DNA from: Deltaproteobacteria bacterium
GTDB lineage: Bacteria > Lernaellota > Lernaellaia > JACKCT01
Length of the DNA: 64,000 nt
Direction of reading: 5' to 3'
Assembly: GCA_020633895.1 (NCBI GenBank)
Contig: JACKCT010000008.1
Location: forward strand, 1 to 64,000
Every line of letters begins with the position of its first letter. Position 1 is the stretch's first letter. The translations under genes were made by a program, and so were the position numbers. Of the stretch, positions 13,768 through 22,569 are shown piece by piece. Below the pieces are notes generated by a model. That model was given only the letters and a program-made list of their open reading frames with translations, searched no databases and was not told the origin of the DNA.

Positions 13768-15942
13768 ATGCGTTCCTTCCTCACCCTCTCATTTTTCGCC
13801 ATAACGATCTGCCTCTTGAGCCTGTCACCCGTCGCCTGTTCCTGCGGCGATGACGACGATTCGTCGGCCGGCGACGACGACGCGGACGACGACACCTCCG
13901 ATGATGATACCAACGACGACGACACAGCGGATGACGACACCGCCGATGACGACACGGAAGCGGGCATCGTTCAGCACCTCTTCGGCGGCACCCCCGGCGG
14001 CAATGGCACGCAGGTGGCGTTCATCGACGGCGCGCCGACCATCATTGCCGACTACGCCCGCAACCTGCTGGCCTATCGCGTTACGGAGGGCAAGGCCGTC
14101 TCCAAAACAACAATCGCACCTCACGCCTACATCCCCGACGTGGAGATCGACGGCTCCGGCCATGTGCATATTCTCTTTCACGACCTAATCGACTACACCT
14201 ACGCCATCGGCACAAACCGATCCGGCGCCTGGGAGACAATCGTCCCCGAGCTGGAAACCGACGAACCGGATGACTCATGGGACGGCTTCGGCGTCAATGC
14301 CGACGGAGAATATGCCGTCGTCTATAAACACGACGACGAAAACTCCCTTGTCGTCAGCCACAACCTCGACGGCGCCTGGGCAACCGAGACGATCGATGAC
14401 ACCGTCGGCGCCGGCTTCCGTCCCGACATCGCGATCGACAGCGTCGGCAATCTGCATGCCGTCTATCAAAATCGCTCCTCGGACGAATTTCGCTACGCCA
14501 CCAATGCGAGCGGTTCGTGGGAAAGCGAGATTCTGGATACCGGCAACAACATGGGCGACGGCGCCGTCCTCAAAGTCGGCCCCGGCGATGTGCTGCATCT
14601 GGCGTATTTGGATAGTTTTCATAACACGCTCTACTACGCCTCCAAGACTCCGAGCGGCGACTGGGCCTTCGCCACCGTCGACGCGGACAACGTCCGGTAC
14701 GACCTGGCGATGGTCGTCGACGCCTCCGGCGTCGCCCATATCGTTTACGGGCAAGGTTCGACGGGCGATTTCCGCTATGCCCAAAACGCCACCGGAACCT
14801 GGGCCTCCCAAGACATCACCTTGGATGACTTCACGAACGTGGGTCTGGCGATCGCGAGCAACGGCGACATCTACATCAGCGCTTACAACTTCGCCGAAGG
14901 CGAGTTGCAGTTGCTCTCCAACGCCACGGGCCCTTGGACGAGGACGGCCGTGGCCACTGGTGTGGACGAGGAAGAGGACTTCGCCGTGGCTTCCGATGCG
15001 ACCGGCCACGCCCATTTGATCGGCACCCGGCCATCGCTGGATCAAGTTGTGCATATGAACGATGCCTCCGGCGCCTGGAATTCGGAAGCCATCGACGCGG
15101 AGACAACCACCAACTGGCCGGCGATGCTTTTCGACGACGACGGATATCTCCACGCGATGTATGTAAACTCGGACGGGGATTTGGAATACGCGACCAACGC
15201 CCACGGTTCCTGGGTGACGCAGATCATCGACGGCGAAGGCAACAATACGGGGCGCAGCCTCGAGATCGGCATTGACGGCGACGGGGCGTTACATGCCTCA
15301 TACCTCTTCTACAACAGCAAGTGGCTCAAATACGCCACGAACAAGACCGGCTCATGGGTGGTCTCCGTCGTCGACGCCGGTCCGGTGAATACCAATCAGC
15401 AAGCCAACGCCGTCCTCTCCGACGGCACGGTCTACATCGCCTACCTATCCGACTCCAACGAGCTGCGCGTGGTGGAAAACAGCACGGGAGCCTGGCAATT
15501 CACCACGCTGGAAGCGCCGGATGTTCCGGATCAATTCTTCCGCCTGGAAACCGACGCGAACGACCATCTGCATTTTCTGTATGCGACGTACGACGACGAG
15601 ACCATCACCTACGGAACGAATGCCTCGGGCGATTGGGAATACGAGCCGGCCTTCTTCATGGATGAGACCGATGCGAGCTACTACACCCAAATGGCAATCG
15701 CCGACGACGGTTCGGCGCACATCGTGACGGCGCCTTACGACTGGGTGTACGGCTACGAAGTCGGAGTTTACTACATCACGAATATGAGCGGTGAATGGCA
15801 ATCGACGCTGTTCGACCCGGCTTGGCGGTCGGGTCGGGACATCCGCGTGGCGGTCACGCCGAGCGACGAAGTGCTGGTCTATTACACCGGTCTGGGATCG
15901 GCGTATTTCGCCCGGTTCCCGGCCGGGTATGCGGGGCGCTAG
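13768..15942 (+). CDS. Secreted repeat lipoprotein with Asp/Thr stalk
   Basis: This 724-aa protein has a signal peptide, a lipobox-like end (SPVAC at about residue 24), then an acidic stalk of repeated DDD(S/T/A) units to about residue 65. The rest contains about 12 repeats of roughly 50 residues with the pattern YATN.SG.W....D (for example FRYATNASGSWESEILD), which should form beta-propeller blades. It is probably an outer-surface lipoprotein. ATG 13768 has AAAGGAGGT; the open frame upstream is noncoding. Such Asp-rich stalks occur in several deltaproteobacteria-like lineages. No ligand can be named. The stop overlaps the convergent rpe stop. Confidence 0.8.
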   Translation: MRSFLTLSFFAITICLLSLSPVACSCGDDDDSSAGDDDADDDTSDDDTNDDDTADDDTADDDTEAGIVQHLFGGTPGGNGTQVAFIDGAPTIIADYARNLLAYRVTEGKAVSKTTIAPHAYIPDVEIDGSGHVHILFHDLIDYTYAIGTNRSGAWETIVPELETDEPDDSWDGFGVNADGEYAVVYKHDDENSLVVSHNLDGAWATETIDDTVGAGFRPDIAIDSVGNLHAVYQNRSSDEFRYATNASGSWESEILDTGNNMGDGAVLKVGPGDVLHLAYLDSFHNTLYYASKTPSGDWAFATVDADNVRYDLAMVVDASGVAHIVYGQGSTGDFRYAQNATGTWASQDITLDDFTNVGLAIASNGDIYISAYNFAEGELQLLSNATGPWTRTAVATGVDEEEDFAVASDATGHAHLIGTRPSLDQVVHMNDASGAWNSEAIDAETTTNWPAMLFDDDGYLHAMYVNSDGDLEYATNAHGSWVTQIIDGEGNNTGRSLEIGIDGDGALHASYLFYNSKWLKYATNKTGSWVVSVVDAGPVNTNQQANAVLSDGTVYIAYLSDSNELRVVENSTGAWQFTTLEAPDVPDQFFRLETDANDHLHFLYATYDDETITYGTNASGDWEYEPAFFMDETDASYYTQMAIADDGSAHIVTAPYDWVYGYEVGVYYITNMSGEWQSTLFDPAWRSGRDIRVAVTPSDEVLVYYTGLGSAYFARFPAGYAGR

Positions 15943-16607
15943 CCGACTGTCGCCAGCTCGTCGCGCATGGTCTTGATTGTCGCGGCGTAGTCGTCGGTTT
16001 TGTAAATCGCCGAACCGGCGACGAACGCCCGGCAACCGGCCTTGGCGACGTCGGCAATGTTGCTCGGCCCGACCCCGCCGTCCGCCTCGACGATGACGTC
16101 CAGGCCCTTGCGTTTGATGAGATCCGACATCTCGGCGATGCGCTCCAACGAACCTTCGATGAAACTCTGCCCGCCGAAGCCGGGGTTCACCGTCATCATG
16201 AGCACCAGGTCGACGAACGGCAGGATCGGCTCGGCCAAGCTCACCGGCGTGGCGGGATTGAGCACGATGCCCGCTTTCTTGCCCAGGCTTTTGATCAACT
16301 GCACGCTGCGATGCAGGTGATAACCCGTCTCCACATGCACGCTGATGATGTCCGCCCCCGCCTCCGCGAACATCGGGATGTACGTGTCGACATTCTCAAT
16401 CATCAGATGCACATCCAACGGCAACGTCGTCACCTGGCGCGCGGCGGCGCAGATGAGCGGGCCGATGGTAATGTTCGGAACGAAATGGCCGTCCATGACG
16501 TCCACGTGGATCCAATCGGCGCCCGCCTTTTCGACGGCGCGGATCTCGTCTCCGAGCCTGGAAAAATCGGCGGAAAGTATCGAAGGGGCAATAATGTAAT
16601 CGGACAT
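15939..16607 (-). CDS. rpe: Ribulose-phosphate 3-epimerase
   Basis: This 222-aa cytosolic TIM-barrel enzyme interconverts ribulose 5-phosphate and xylulose 5-phosphate in the pentose phosphate pathway. It shows the family pattern: IAPSILSADFSRLG, the metal/catalytic segment HVDVMDGHFVPN, LDVHLMIE, MTVNPGFGGQSFI and VEADGGVGPSN. Length is normal. ATG 16605-16607 has GGAGGC. It is the last gene of the def-fmt-rsmB-nnrS-rpe group. Confidence 0.95.
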   Translation of the reverse strand: MSDYIIAPSILSADFSRLGDEIRAVEKAGADWIHVDVMDGHFVPNITIGPLICAAARQVTTLPLDVHLMIENVDTYIPMFAEAGADIISVHVETGYHLHRSVQLIKSLGKKAGIVLNPATPVSLAEPILPFVDLVLMMTVNPGFGGQSFIEGSLERIAEMSDLIKRKGLDVIVEADGGVGPSNIADVAKAGCRAFVAGSAIYKTDDYAATIKTMRDELATVG

Positions 16608-16683
16608 GGAGCCTCCAGAGCGCGCCATCATAGGCGATCGGACGCACGAGGCAAGTCAACGGCAAGAAAGCCGCGCAAAGCGC

Positions 16684-17889
16684 CTAGTCGGGTCGTCCGC
16701 TCATCGCCGGGCCCAGGAGAATCGGCCCGTAAACAACCAGATAAAGAACAAACGCCAACGCCCACAGCCCGCCGGCATAGCCCAGCGACGCGATGTAATG
16801 CGCCGGGGCGATGATGGGCGTGAAGACACGAATCAGCGCCGCTAAAAACAACGCGCTGTAAGCAATATTGATCGCCGTCGCGGCTTTCACCGGCCGTCCC
16901 GTGTGCGCCAGTCCGACCCAACACATCATACCGAACGTGATCATCCCCAACGCGCCCACGGTCAGAGCGTGCGTCGCGGCGCTGGCGGGCCACCGGCCGG
17001 TGAAGACGACCAACGCGCGTAGGCCGTAGCCGACGACCAACCACCCATACGCCAGATGCAAAAAGAACAGGATCGAGCTGGACATCGCCGCCCTGGTCCG
17101 CCAACTCGACATGCGCCAAAGATTCGCCCCCGCCGCAGCGACGCAGAAAACGCCGACCAGGATGGAATCGGGTCGAACTACACCAGCCGCGACAACCAGC
17201 GCCACGCTGATAATCGACGCCCAACCGGCGGCGTCGCTGGTCTGGACCTCGGGCAGCTTGAGGTGAAATTTCGTGAAATTGGGAATGACACGCCCGCCGA
17301 CAACGACAATCAGCAACATCATCGTATCGACCGCGACGCGCGAGGTGCGCACGACCAGGTCGCCCTTCCCTGCTCCGGCCAAGAGATGCGCCGTGAGATT
17401 GAGAGCGCCCATGAAGACCATCCACCCGATGAAGCCGTAATTGCGTTTGTTGCGTGCGCGGAGGATGGGCCGACCAATGACATACGCCAGCGCGAACGCA
17501 AACGCCGCGTCGGTCAGGCCCGTGAGCGCGGCAGGAATCGCGGCGGAGGCGAAGTTCAGCACGCGCGCCGCCGACCAGAGCGCGACCAGACCTATCAGCG
17601 CCGCGCCCCGCGCCGTCTCCTGCCTTGTCCAGTTGCGAACGGCCGTCAACAGAAATCCCGCGACAACGGCCATACCGTAGCCGAAAACCATCTCATGGCT
17701 GTGCCAGTCGGCAGGGGCAAAACGCGAACGCAGCATCGGCGCGCCGTGCAGCGTCCCGACCCACGCCAAAATCCAAAGCGCCGCGCTGAGCGCCGCGAGC
17801 AAAAAGAACGGACGAAAGCCGGTTCGCCAGATCGGCGCGGTTTCGCTGACAGCCATCTGTTGAAATTCGACGCGCACCTGCGGGGCCAC
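16684..17889 (-). CDS. nnrS: NnrS family membrane protein
   Basis: This 401-aa polytopic membrane protein has about 12 hydrophobic segments and matches NnrS: WRTGFRPFFLLAALSAALWI near the N-terminus, DWHSHEMVFGYGMAVVAGFLLTAVRNWT, and later VGGRVIPNFTKFHL, THALTVGALGMITFGMMCWVGLAHTGR. NnrS is a haem/copper-containing membrane protein linked to nitric oxide stress. The GTG start (17889) has AGAGGT and lies 2 nt after the rsmB stop; ATG 17856 is an alternative. Its place inside a translation-related group is unusual, and no denitrification gene is nearby. Confidence 0.88.
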   Translation of the reverse strand: MAPQVRVEFQQMAVSETAPIWRTGFRPFFLLAALSAALWILAWVGTLHGAPMLRSRFAPADWHSHEMVFGYGMAVVAGFLLTAVRNWTRQETARGAALIGLVALWSAARVLNFASAAIPAALTGLTDAAFAFALAYVIGRPILRARNKRNYGFIGWMVFMGALNLTAHLLAGAGKGDLVVRTSRVAVDTMMLLIVVVGGRVIPNFTKFHLKLPEVQTSDAAGWASIISVALVVAAGVVRPDSILVGVFCVAAAGANLWRMSSWRTRAAMSSSILFFLHLAYGWLVVGYGLRALVVFTGRWPASAATHALTVGALGMITFGMMCWVGLAHTGRPVKAATAINIAYSALFLAALIRVFTPIIAPAHYIASLGYAGGLWALAFVLYLVVYGPILLGPAMSGRPD

Positions 17890-17891
17890 GG

Positions 17892-19232
17892 CTACCTCTT
17901 TTCAAACGCCGCCGCGAAGAACCCTTCGTTGATGCCCTCGCCGGGAAGAATGCGCAAATAACCGTCATGGACGAGCGGGCGACAGGTCTCGGGCAGGATC
18001 GTTTCGGCGGCCACCTTGGCGAAATCGGCGTGCTCCTTCAAGAACGCTTCGACAACTTGGTGAGTCTCCTCATCGGTCAGCGTGCAAACGGCGAAAACGA
18101 GCCGCCCCCCCGCCAATAGGCGCGATGCGGCGTTTTTCAAGATCTGATTTTGCAGGTTGAAAAGGCGGGGCGGGTCGCTCGGATCGACGCGCCATTTGGT
18201 CTCCGGATTCTTTGCGAGCTGCCCCAGGCTGGAGCAAGGCGCGTCGACCAGGACGCGTTCGAAGGGGCCGTCGGGCATCTCGTCGATCTTGGATGCGTCA
18301 AGCGCGCGGGTTTCGATATTTTTGAGCCCCAGGCGCTTCGCGTTGCGCGTCACCAATTCCAAACGATGCGGTTGCAGGTCCGCCGCCAGGACGCTTCCCG
18401 TCGGCCCGACAAGTTCGGCGCTGTGCGTCGATTTCCCACCGGGCGCGGCGCAGAGGTCGAGGACGCGTTGTCCCGGTTTCGGATCGAGCAGCAGCGTCAC
18501 AATCTGGCTCGCCTCGCCCTGCACCGTCAGACGTCCCATTTCAAACGGCGGCGTGCGCAGGACGCGCTCCATCGGCCGTGCAATGATACCCACCGGCGAA
18601 TAGGTCGTCGGTATCGCTTCGCAATTCGCCGCCGTCAATTCGGCGATGACTGCCTCGCGTGCCTTGTGGGCGATGCGGAACACCGGCTCCGGCTCGCGGC
18701 AATCCGCTTCCAGAATGCGCGCCGCGTCGTCCATGCCGAATTGGGCGATCCATTTTTCAGCCAACCAGGTCGGGTGGCTCGTCCGTACCGCGAGGGTCTC
18801 GACCGGTGTGTCGCAGGCAATCGGCGGCAGGCCGGCCGCGTCCCGTTCGCGCACGAAGGTCTTAAGGGTGGCGTTGACGAATCCCCGCGCGCGCTGCGGC
18901 GCCAGGGCGACGGTCTCGTTGACGGCGACGTGGTCGGGAACATTGTCCAGATGCGTGATCTGAAACAGGCCCAGGCGCAGGGCGTCGAGGACGGCGGGTT
19001 CGATTTTTCGGATCGGCATTTTGGAAACGCGGTCGATGTGCCAATCGAGCCAACGTCGGTGGCGCAGGACGCCGTTGGCCAGCGTGACGGCGAGGCGGCG
19101 TTCGTAGGAAGTCGCGTCGCGACGCTCGAAGTCGGCATCCAGCACGCGCCCCACAAAGGCGTCGCGTTTTCGCACAGCCGTCAGCGCGTCAAAAGCGATG
19201 CGCCGGGCGTTTTCCTTGGCCTGTTTGGTCAC
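17892..19232 (-). CDS. rsmB: 16S rRNA (cytosine-967-C5) methyltransferase
   Basis: This 446-aa protein has an N-terminal NusB-like RNA-binding domain (about 1-140) and a C-terminal SAM-dependent methyltransferase domain: motif I LDLCAAPGGKSTH, DAPCSSLGQLAKNPETKWR with one conserved Cys, and FAVCTLTDEE with the catalytic Cys. It methylates 16S rRNA. The GTG start overlaps the fmt stop (GTGA), the usual fmt-rsmB coupling. Confidence 0.93.
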   Translation of the reverse strand: MTKQAKENARRIAFDALTAVRKRDAFVGRVLDADFERRDATSYERRLAVTLANGVLRHRRWLDWHIDRVSKMPIRKIEPAVLDALRLGLFQITHLDNVPDHVAVNETVALAPQRARGFVNATLKTFVRERDAAGLPPIACDTPVETLAVRTSHPTWLAEKWIAQFGMDDAARILEADCREPEPVFRIAHKAREAVIAELTAANCEAIPTTYSPVGIIARPMERVLRTPPFEMGRLTVQGEASQIVTLLLDPKPGQRVLDLCAAPGGKSTHSAELVGPTGSVLAADLQPHRLELVTRNAKRLGLKNIETRALDASKIDEMPDGPFERVLVDAPCSSLGQLAKNPETKWRVDPSDPPRLFNLQNQILKNAASRLLAGGRLVFAVCTLTDEETHQVVEAFLKEHADFAKVAAETILPETCRPLVHDGYLRILPGEGINEGFFAAAFEKR

Positions 19233-20155
19233 GTGCCGAACCGGTCGCCGGGAGTCAAGGCGCGACCGTTGAGAAACGCGGCGGCGTCAACGGGGTTGCG
19301 GCCCTGCATCTGGAGCCGTTTGACGACAAGCGCACCCTTCCCGCATCCGATGACGATGCCCTTCTTATCCGCGCGGATCACGGCGCCGGGTTCACCACTT
19401 GCTTCTTCGGTGGGCGTCGCTTCGAGAATCTTCACCCCATCCCCGTCCAGCGTCGTCTGGGCGCCGGGCCACGGCGTCACTCCTCGAATCAGGCGATCCA
19501 ACTCGTCCGCCGACTTCGCCCAATCAACGCGGCCGTGGTCCTTCGTCATCATCGGGGCGTGCGTCGCCGCACTGTCGTCCTGGGGTGTGAAAGACAACGT
19601 CCCCGCCTCCAAGGCCCGCAGAGCCTCCACGATCAACTCGCCGCCGACTTTCGCCAATTTGTCCGTCAAGGTCGCCGCCGTGTCCGTCGGTTCGATCGGA
19701 ATCGCGCGGCGCAGCGACATCGCCCCCGTGTCCATCCCTTTGTCGATGCGCATGATCGTCACACCGGCCTCGGTCTCGCCGTTGATGATCGCCCAGTTGA
19801 TCGGCGCGGCGCCGCGATACTTCGGCAGCAGGGAGGCGTGGGTGTTCAGGCATCCGTGGGGCGGCAGTTCAAAGACGCGCGGACGCAGCAACTTGCCGTA
19901 GGCGGACACGACGATCACGTCCGGCCGCTCGTCCCTCAAGCGCTCCACCGCCGTGTCGTCGAGCTTTTCCGGTTGGATGATCGGCAGGCCCAACTCGTCC
20001 GCCGCCTGATGCACCGGCGTTGGGGCCAGTTTGCGCCCCCGACCCTTGGGGCGATCGGGCTGGGAGACGACGAGCGTCGGCGCATATCCCTCGGCGCACA
20101 TGGCGCGCAGGACCATCGCGGCAAACTCGGGCGTTCCCATGAAAACGATGCGCAA
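19229..20155 (-). CDS. fmt: Methionyl-tRNA formyltransferase
   Basis: This 308-aa enzyme formylates initiator Met-tRNA using 10-formyl-THF. It has MGTPEFAA near the start, the loop QPDRPKGRGRKL, and the catalytic region HASLLPKYRGAAPINWAIINGE with MRIDKGMDTGAM. The C-terminal tRNA-binding domain is present. The start appears to be TTG 20155 with only a weak ribosome binding site; an internal ATG five codons later would cut into the first strand. It lies between def and rsmB. Confidence 0.95.
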   Translation of the reverse strand: MRIVFMGTPEFAAMVLRAMCAEGYAPTLVVSQPDRPKGRGRKLAPTPVHQAADELGLPIIQPEKLDDTAVERLRDERPDVIVVSAYGKLLRPRVFELPPHGCLNTHASLLPKYRGAAPINWAIINGETEAGVTIMRIDKGMDTGAMSLRRAIPIEPTDTAATLTDKLAKVGGELIVEALRALEAGTLSFTPQDDSAATHAPMMTKDHGRVDWAKSADELDRLIRGVTPWPGAQTTLDGDGVKILEATPTEEASGEPGAVIRADKKGIVIGCGKGALVVKRLQMQGRNPVDAAAFLNGRALTPGDRFGT

Positions 20156-20246
20156 ATTCGAGTCCAGTAATTCCGAATTTTGAGAGGATTCTTTCGTTCG
20201 ATGTCGCGACCCGGCAAATCAATTCCGATGTTCCGGGGCTTACCCA

Positions 20247-20302
20247 CCCGCTTGCTTACGCGCGCGGCTCTGAAACGACAAACCCGCGCGACAAACGGCG
20301 CC
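20247..20302. repeat. Dispersed repeat family C, copy 1
   Basis: The fmt-def gap contains a GC-rich element ending CGCGGCTCTG and, after a short spacer, CGACAAACGGCGCC. The same two blocks occur at 26447-26510 and 57611-57672. All three copies lie just beside a gene end or start. Confidence 0.45.
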
Positions 20303-20832
20303 TACACCTGGGCTTGCGCCTCCGAGCGGCCGGACAGGCGCTCATAACGACGCCAGGCGAGCTTGCGTTTGAGGGGCGAGAGGTGGTCGATGAACAGCAC
20401 GCCGTCGATGTGGTCGTTTTCGTGCTGAATGGCGACGGCGAGCAGTTCTTCGCCGGTCAGTTCGAAGGGCTCGCCGAATTCGTCGTAGGCCTTGACGGTC
20501 ACGGTCATCGCCCGACGCACTTCCTCATGAATCTCGGGGATCGACAGGCACCCCTCCTCCCAGACGATCTCGCCTTCCTTGCGCACGATCTCCGGATTGA
20601 TGAACACCCGCAGCTTCGGCTCGCCGCTGGGGTCCGACTCCCGCACATCGATCACGAAGATGCGCTTGGTCACGCCGATCTGGGGCGCCGCCAGGCCGAT
20701 GCCCGGCGCGGCATACATCGTCTCGGCCATATCCCGCACCAATTGGCGCAGGTCGTCGTCGAAGGTCGTCACCGGCTCGCATTTGACGCGAAGCACCGGG
20801 TCGGGGTGGAAGCGAATTTCACGCAAACTCAT
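20302..20832 (-). CDS. def: Peptide deformylase
   Basis: This 176-aa metalloenzyme removes N-formyl groups from nascent proteins. All three motifs are present: GIGLAAPQIG, EGCLSIP (Cys metal ligand), and QHENDHIDG containing HExxH. ATG 20830-20832 has GGAG 9 nt upstream. It is followed by fmt after a 146-nt gap that carries a dispersed repeat, and preceded on the same strand by the histidine kinase with a 45-nt gap. Confidence 0.95.
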   Translation of the reverse strand: MSLREIRFHPDPVLRVKCEPVTTFDDDLRQLVRDMAETMYAAPGIGLAAPQIGVTKRIFVIDVRESDPSGEPKLRVFINPEIVRKEGEIVWEEGCLSIPEIHEEVRRAMTVTVKAYDEFGEPFELTGEELLAVAIQHENDHIDGVLFIDHLSPLKRKLAWRRYERLSGRSEAQAQV

Positions 20833-20877
20833 CGTCACGGGCTCCAAAGCATCTCGCGGTCGCGAACATCTCGCCGA

Positions 20878-22545
20878 CTAGGCCGCGGAGCTTTCCTTGA
20901 GGGTCGGCAATTCAATGCGGAAGGTGGTTCCCTGGCCGACCCGACTGTCCACGGTCAGCCGACCGCGGTGGTCCTGGATTATACTGTAGCTGATCGAAAG
21001 ACCAAGTCCGGTCCCTTCGCCCACGGGTTTGGTGGTGAAAAAGGGATCGAAGATCTTGGGGATTTTGTCCTCGGGGATGCCCTTGCCGGTGTCCTGGATC
21101 TCGATGACGACCTTGTCGTCGTCCTGCATGGTGCGGATGTAGATGTCGCCGGTGCCGTCGATGGCCTGGATGGCGTTGTGCAGGATGTTCATGAACACCT
21201 GGTTGAGCTTGCCCGGGCTGCCCAGCAGGTGGGGAATATCCCCGTAGTCCCGGTGGATCTCGATCTTGTTCTTGTACTCGTGTTTGAGAATCTCCAGCGT
21301 GGAGTCGATGCCTTCGTGGATGTTGACCTCCGCCTGCTCGCCGGACTCGACGCGGGAAAAGGTGCGCAGGTTGGCCACGATTTCCTTGACCCGCTGGGCG
21401 CCGGTGGCGACGTTGCGGATGATCTTCTCCAGATCCTCCTTGACGTAGTCGATCTCCAGATCCTTTTTGAGATGATCGAGCTTGGCCCGCGCCTCGTCGG
21501 GCAGTTCCATCTTTTCCAGATCGTCGATCAGTTCCAGCAGGGCTTTGACGTTTTCCTGCAACAGCGGCATGGACCCGGACACGAAGTTGATCGGGTTGTT
21601 GATCTCGTGGGCCACGCCGGCCACCAGCACGCCCAAGGACGCCATCTTCTCCGACTGGAACAGCGCGCTCTGGGCCGCCTTGAGTTCTTCATACGCGGCT
21701 TGAAGCTGCTCGTTGGCGATGCGCAGTTCCTCGTTGGCCACGGCCAGTTCGCGGGAACGGATCTCGACGCTGCGTTCCAGGCGAATGCGTTGGGTGACGT
21801 CGCGGGCCAGCTCGATACCGGCGATGATGTTGCCCTGCTCGTCGCGAATCGGGCTGCCGGTGTTTTCCATGTAGAGCAGCCGGTCTTCCTTCGTATACAC
21901 GCGACGCAGCGATGTCTCGACGTTGTTGGTCTCGAACGATTTCTTGACCGGACAACCGCCGCACACCTCGTTTTTGTGCTCGTAGAATCGGTAGCAGAAC
22001 TGGCCGGTGGCGTCGCCGAAGATCTTCTTGACCGTGTCGTTGACGTAGATGATGCGATAATCGGCGTCCACAATCGTCACGCAGTCGCCGATGCCGCGCA
22101 GGAACGCCTCGAACCGCGCCTTTTCCTGGGACAACTCGGATTCGATGCGTTCGGCGCCGCTGCGGGAAACGGCTTCGTTGGTCTCGTCGAGCAGTTCGGC
22201 GAGTTTGACGATCGCGGTGCCCACCTCGGTCATCTTGCCGCCGGCGTCGGCGCGGATGTAGGACTTGTACTCGCCTCGGGAGACCGCGTGGGCGGTTTCG
22301 ACGATGTCGCCCCACGCCAGATTGAGTTGCCGACCGACCAGAAACGCCACCAACCCGCCGCCGGCCGCCACGATGACCCAGACGCCGCCGAGCAGGCCGT
22401 ATTCACGCGGGCCCGGACCGTCGCCGCCCATCGTCAGCAGAGCGATGGACGCAAAGACCGCCAGCAGCGTCGCCGGAAGAAAAACGGCGAGGAAGCCCAT
22501 CAGGCCGGCGTGGTCTGTAATCAATGCGGCGATTTTTTTCAGCAT
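20878..22545 (-). CDS. Membrane PAS sensor histidine kinase with CxxC in PAS
   Basis: This 555-aa kinase has two membrane segments (about 15-38 and 50-70), a HAMP-like linker, a PAS domain (about 145-255), a coiled coil (255-300), HisKA with the phosphorylated His313 in VAHEINNPINF, and an HATPase domain with NAIQAI, DTGKGIP and GTGLGLSIS. The PAS domain contains VCGGCPV (Cys195, Cys198), which could bind a metal or sense redox. Spacing to the upstream response regulator-GGDEF gene is 24 nt, so they are likely partners. AAAGG precedes the ATG. Confidence 0.9.
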   Translation of the reverse strand: MLKKIAALITDHAGLMGFLAVFLPATLLAVFASIALLTMGGDGPGPREYGLLGGVWVIVAAGGGLVAFLVGRQLNLAWGDIVETAHAVSRGEYKSYIRADAGGKMTEVGTAIVKLAELLDETNEAVSRSGAERIESELSQEKARFEAFLRGIGDCVTIVDADYRIIYVNDTVKKIFGDATGQFCYRFYEHKNEVCGGCPVKKSFETNNVETSLRRVYTKEDRLLYMENTGSPIRDEQGNIIAGIELARDVTQRIRLERSVEIRSRELAVANEELRIANEQLQAAYEELKAAQSALFQSEKMASLGVLVAGVAHEINNPINFVSGSMPLLQENVKALLELIDDLEKMELPDEARAKLDHLKKDLEIDYVKEDLEKIIRNVATGAQRVKEIVANLRTFSRVESGEQAEVNIHEGIDSTLEILKHEYKNKIEIHRDYGDIPHLLGSPGKLNQVFMNILHNAIQAIDGTGDIYIRTMQDDDKVVIEIQDTGKGIPEDKIPKIFDPFFTTKPVGEGTGLGLSISYSIIQDHRGRLTVDSRVGQGTTFRIELPTLKESSAA

Positions 22546-22569
22546 GATCGGCCTTTGACCGGGTTGGAC

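Noticed and set aside
13593-13967. Minus-strand open frame with Ser/Ala repeats
   Set aside because: It is the antisense of the Asp/Thr stalk of the repeat lipoprotein.
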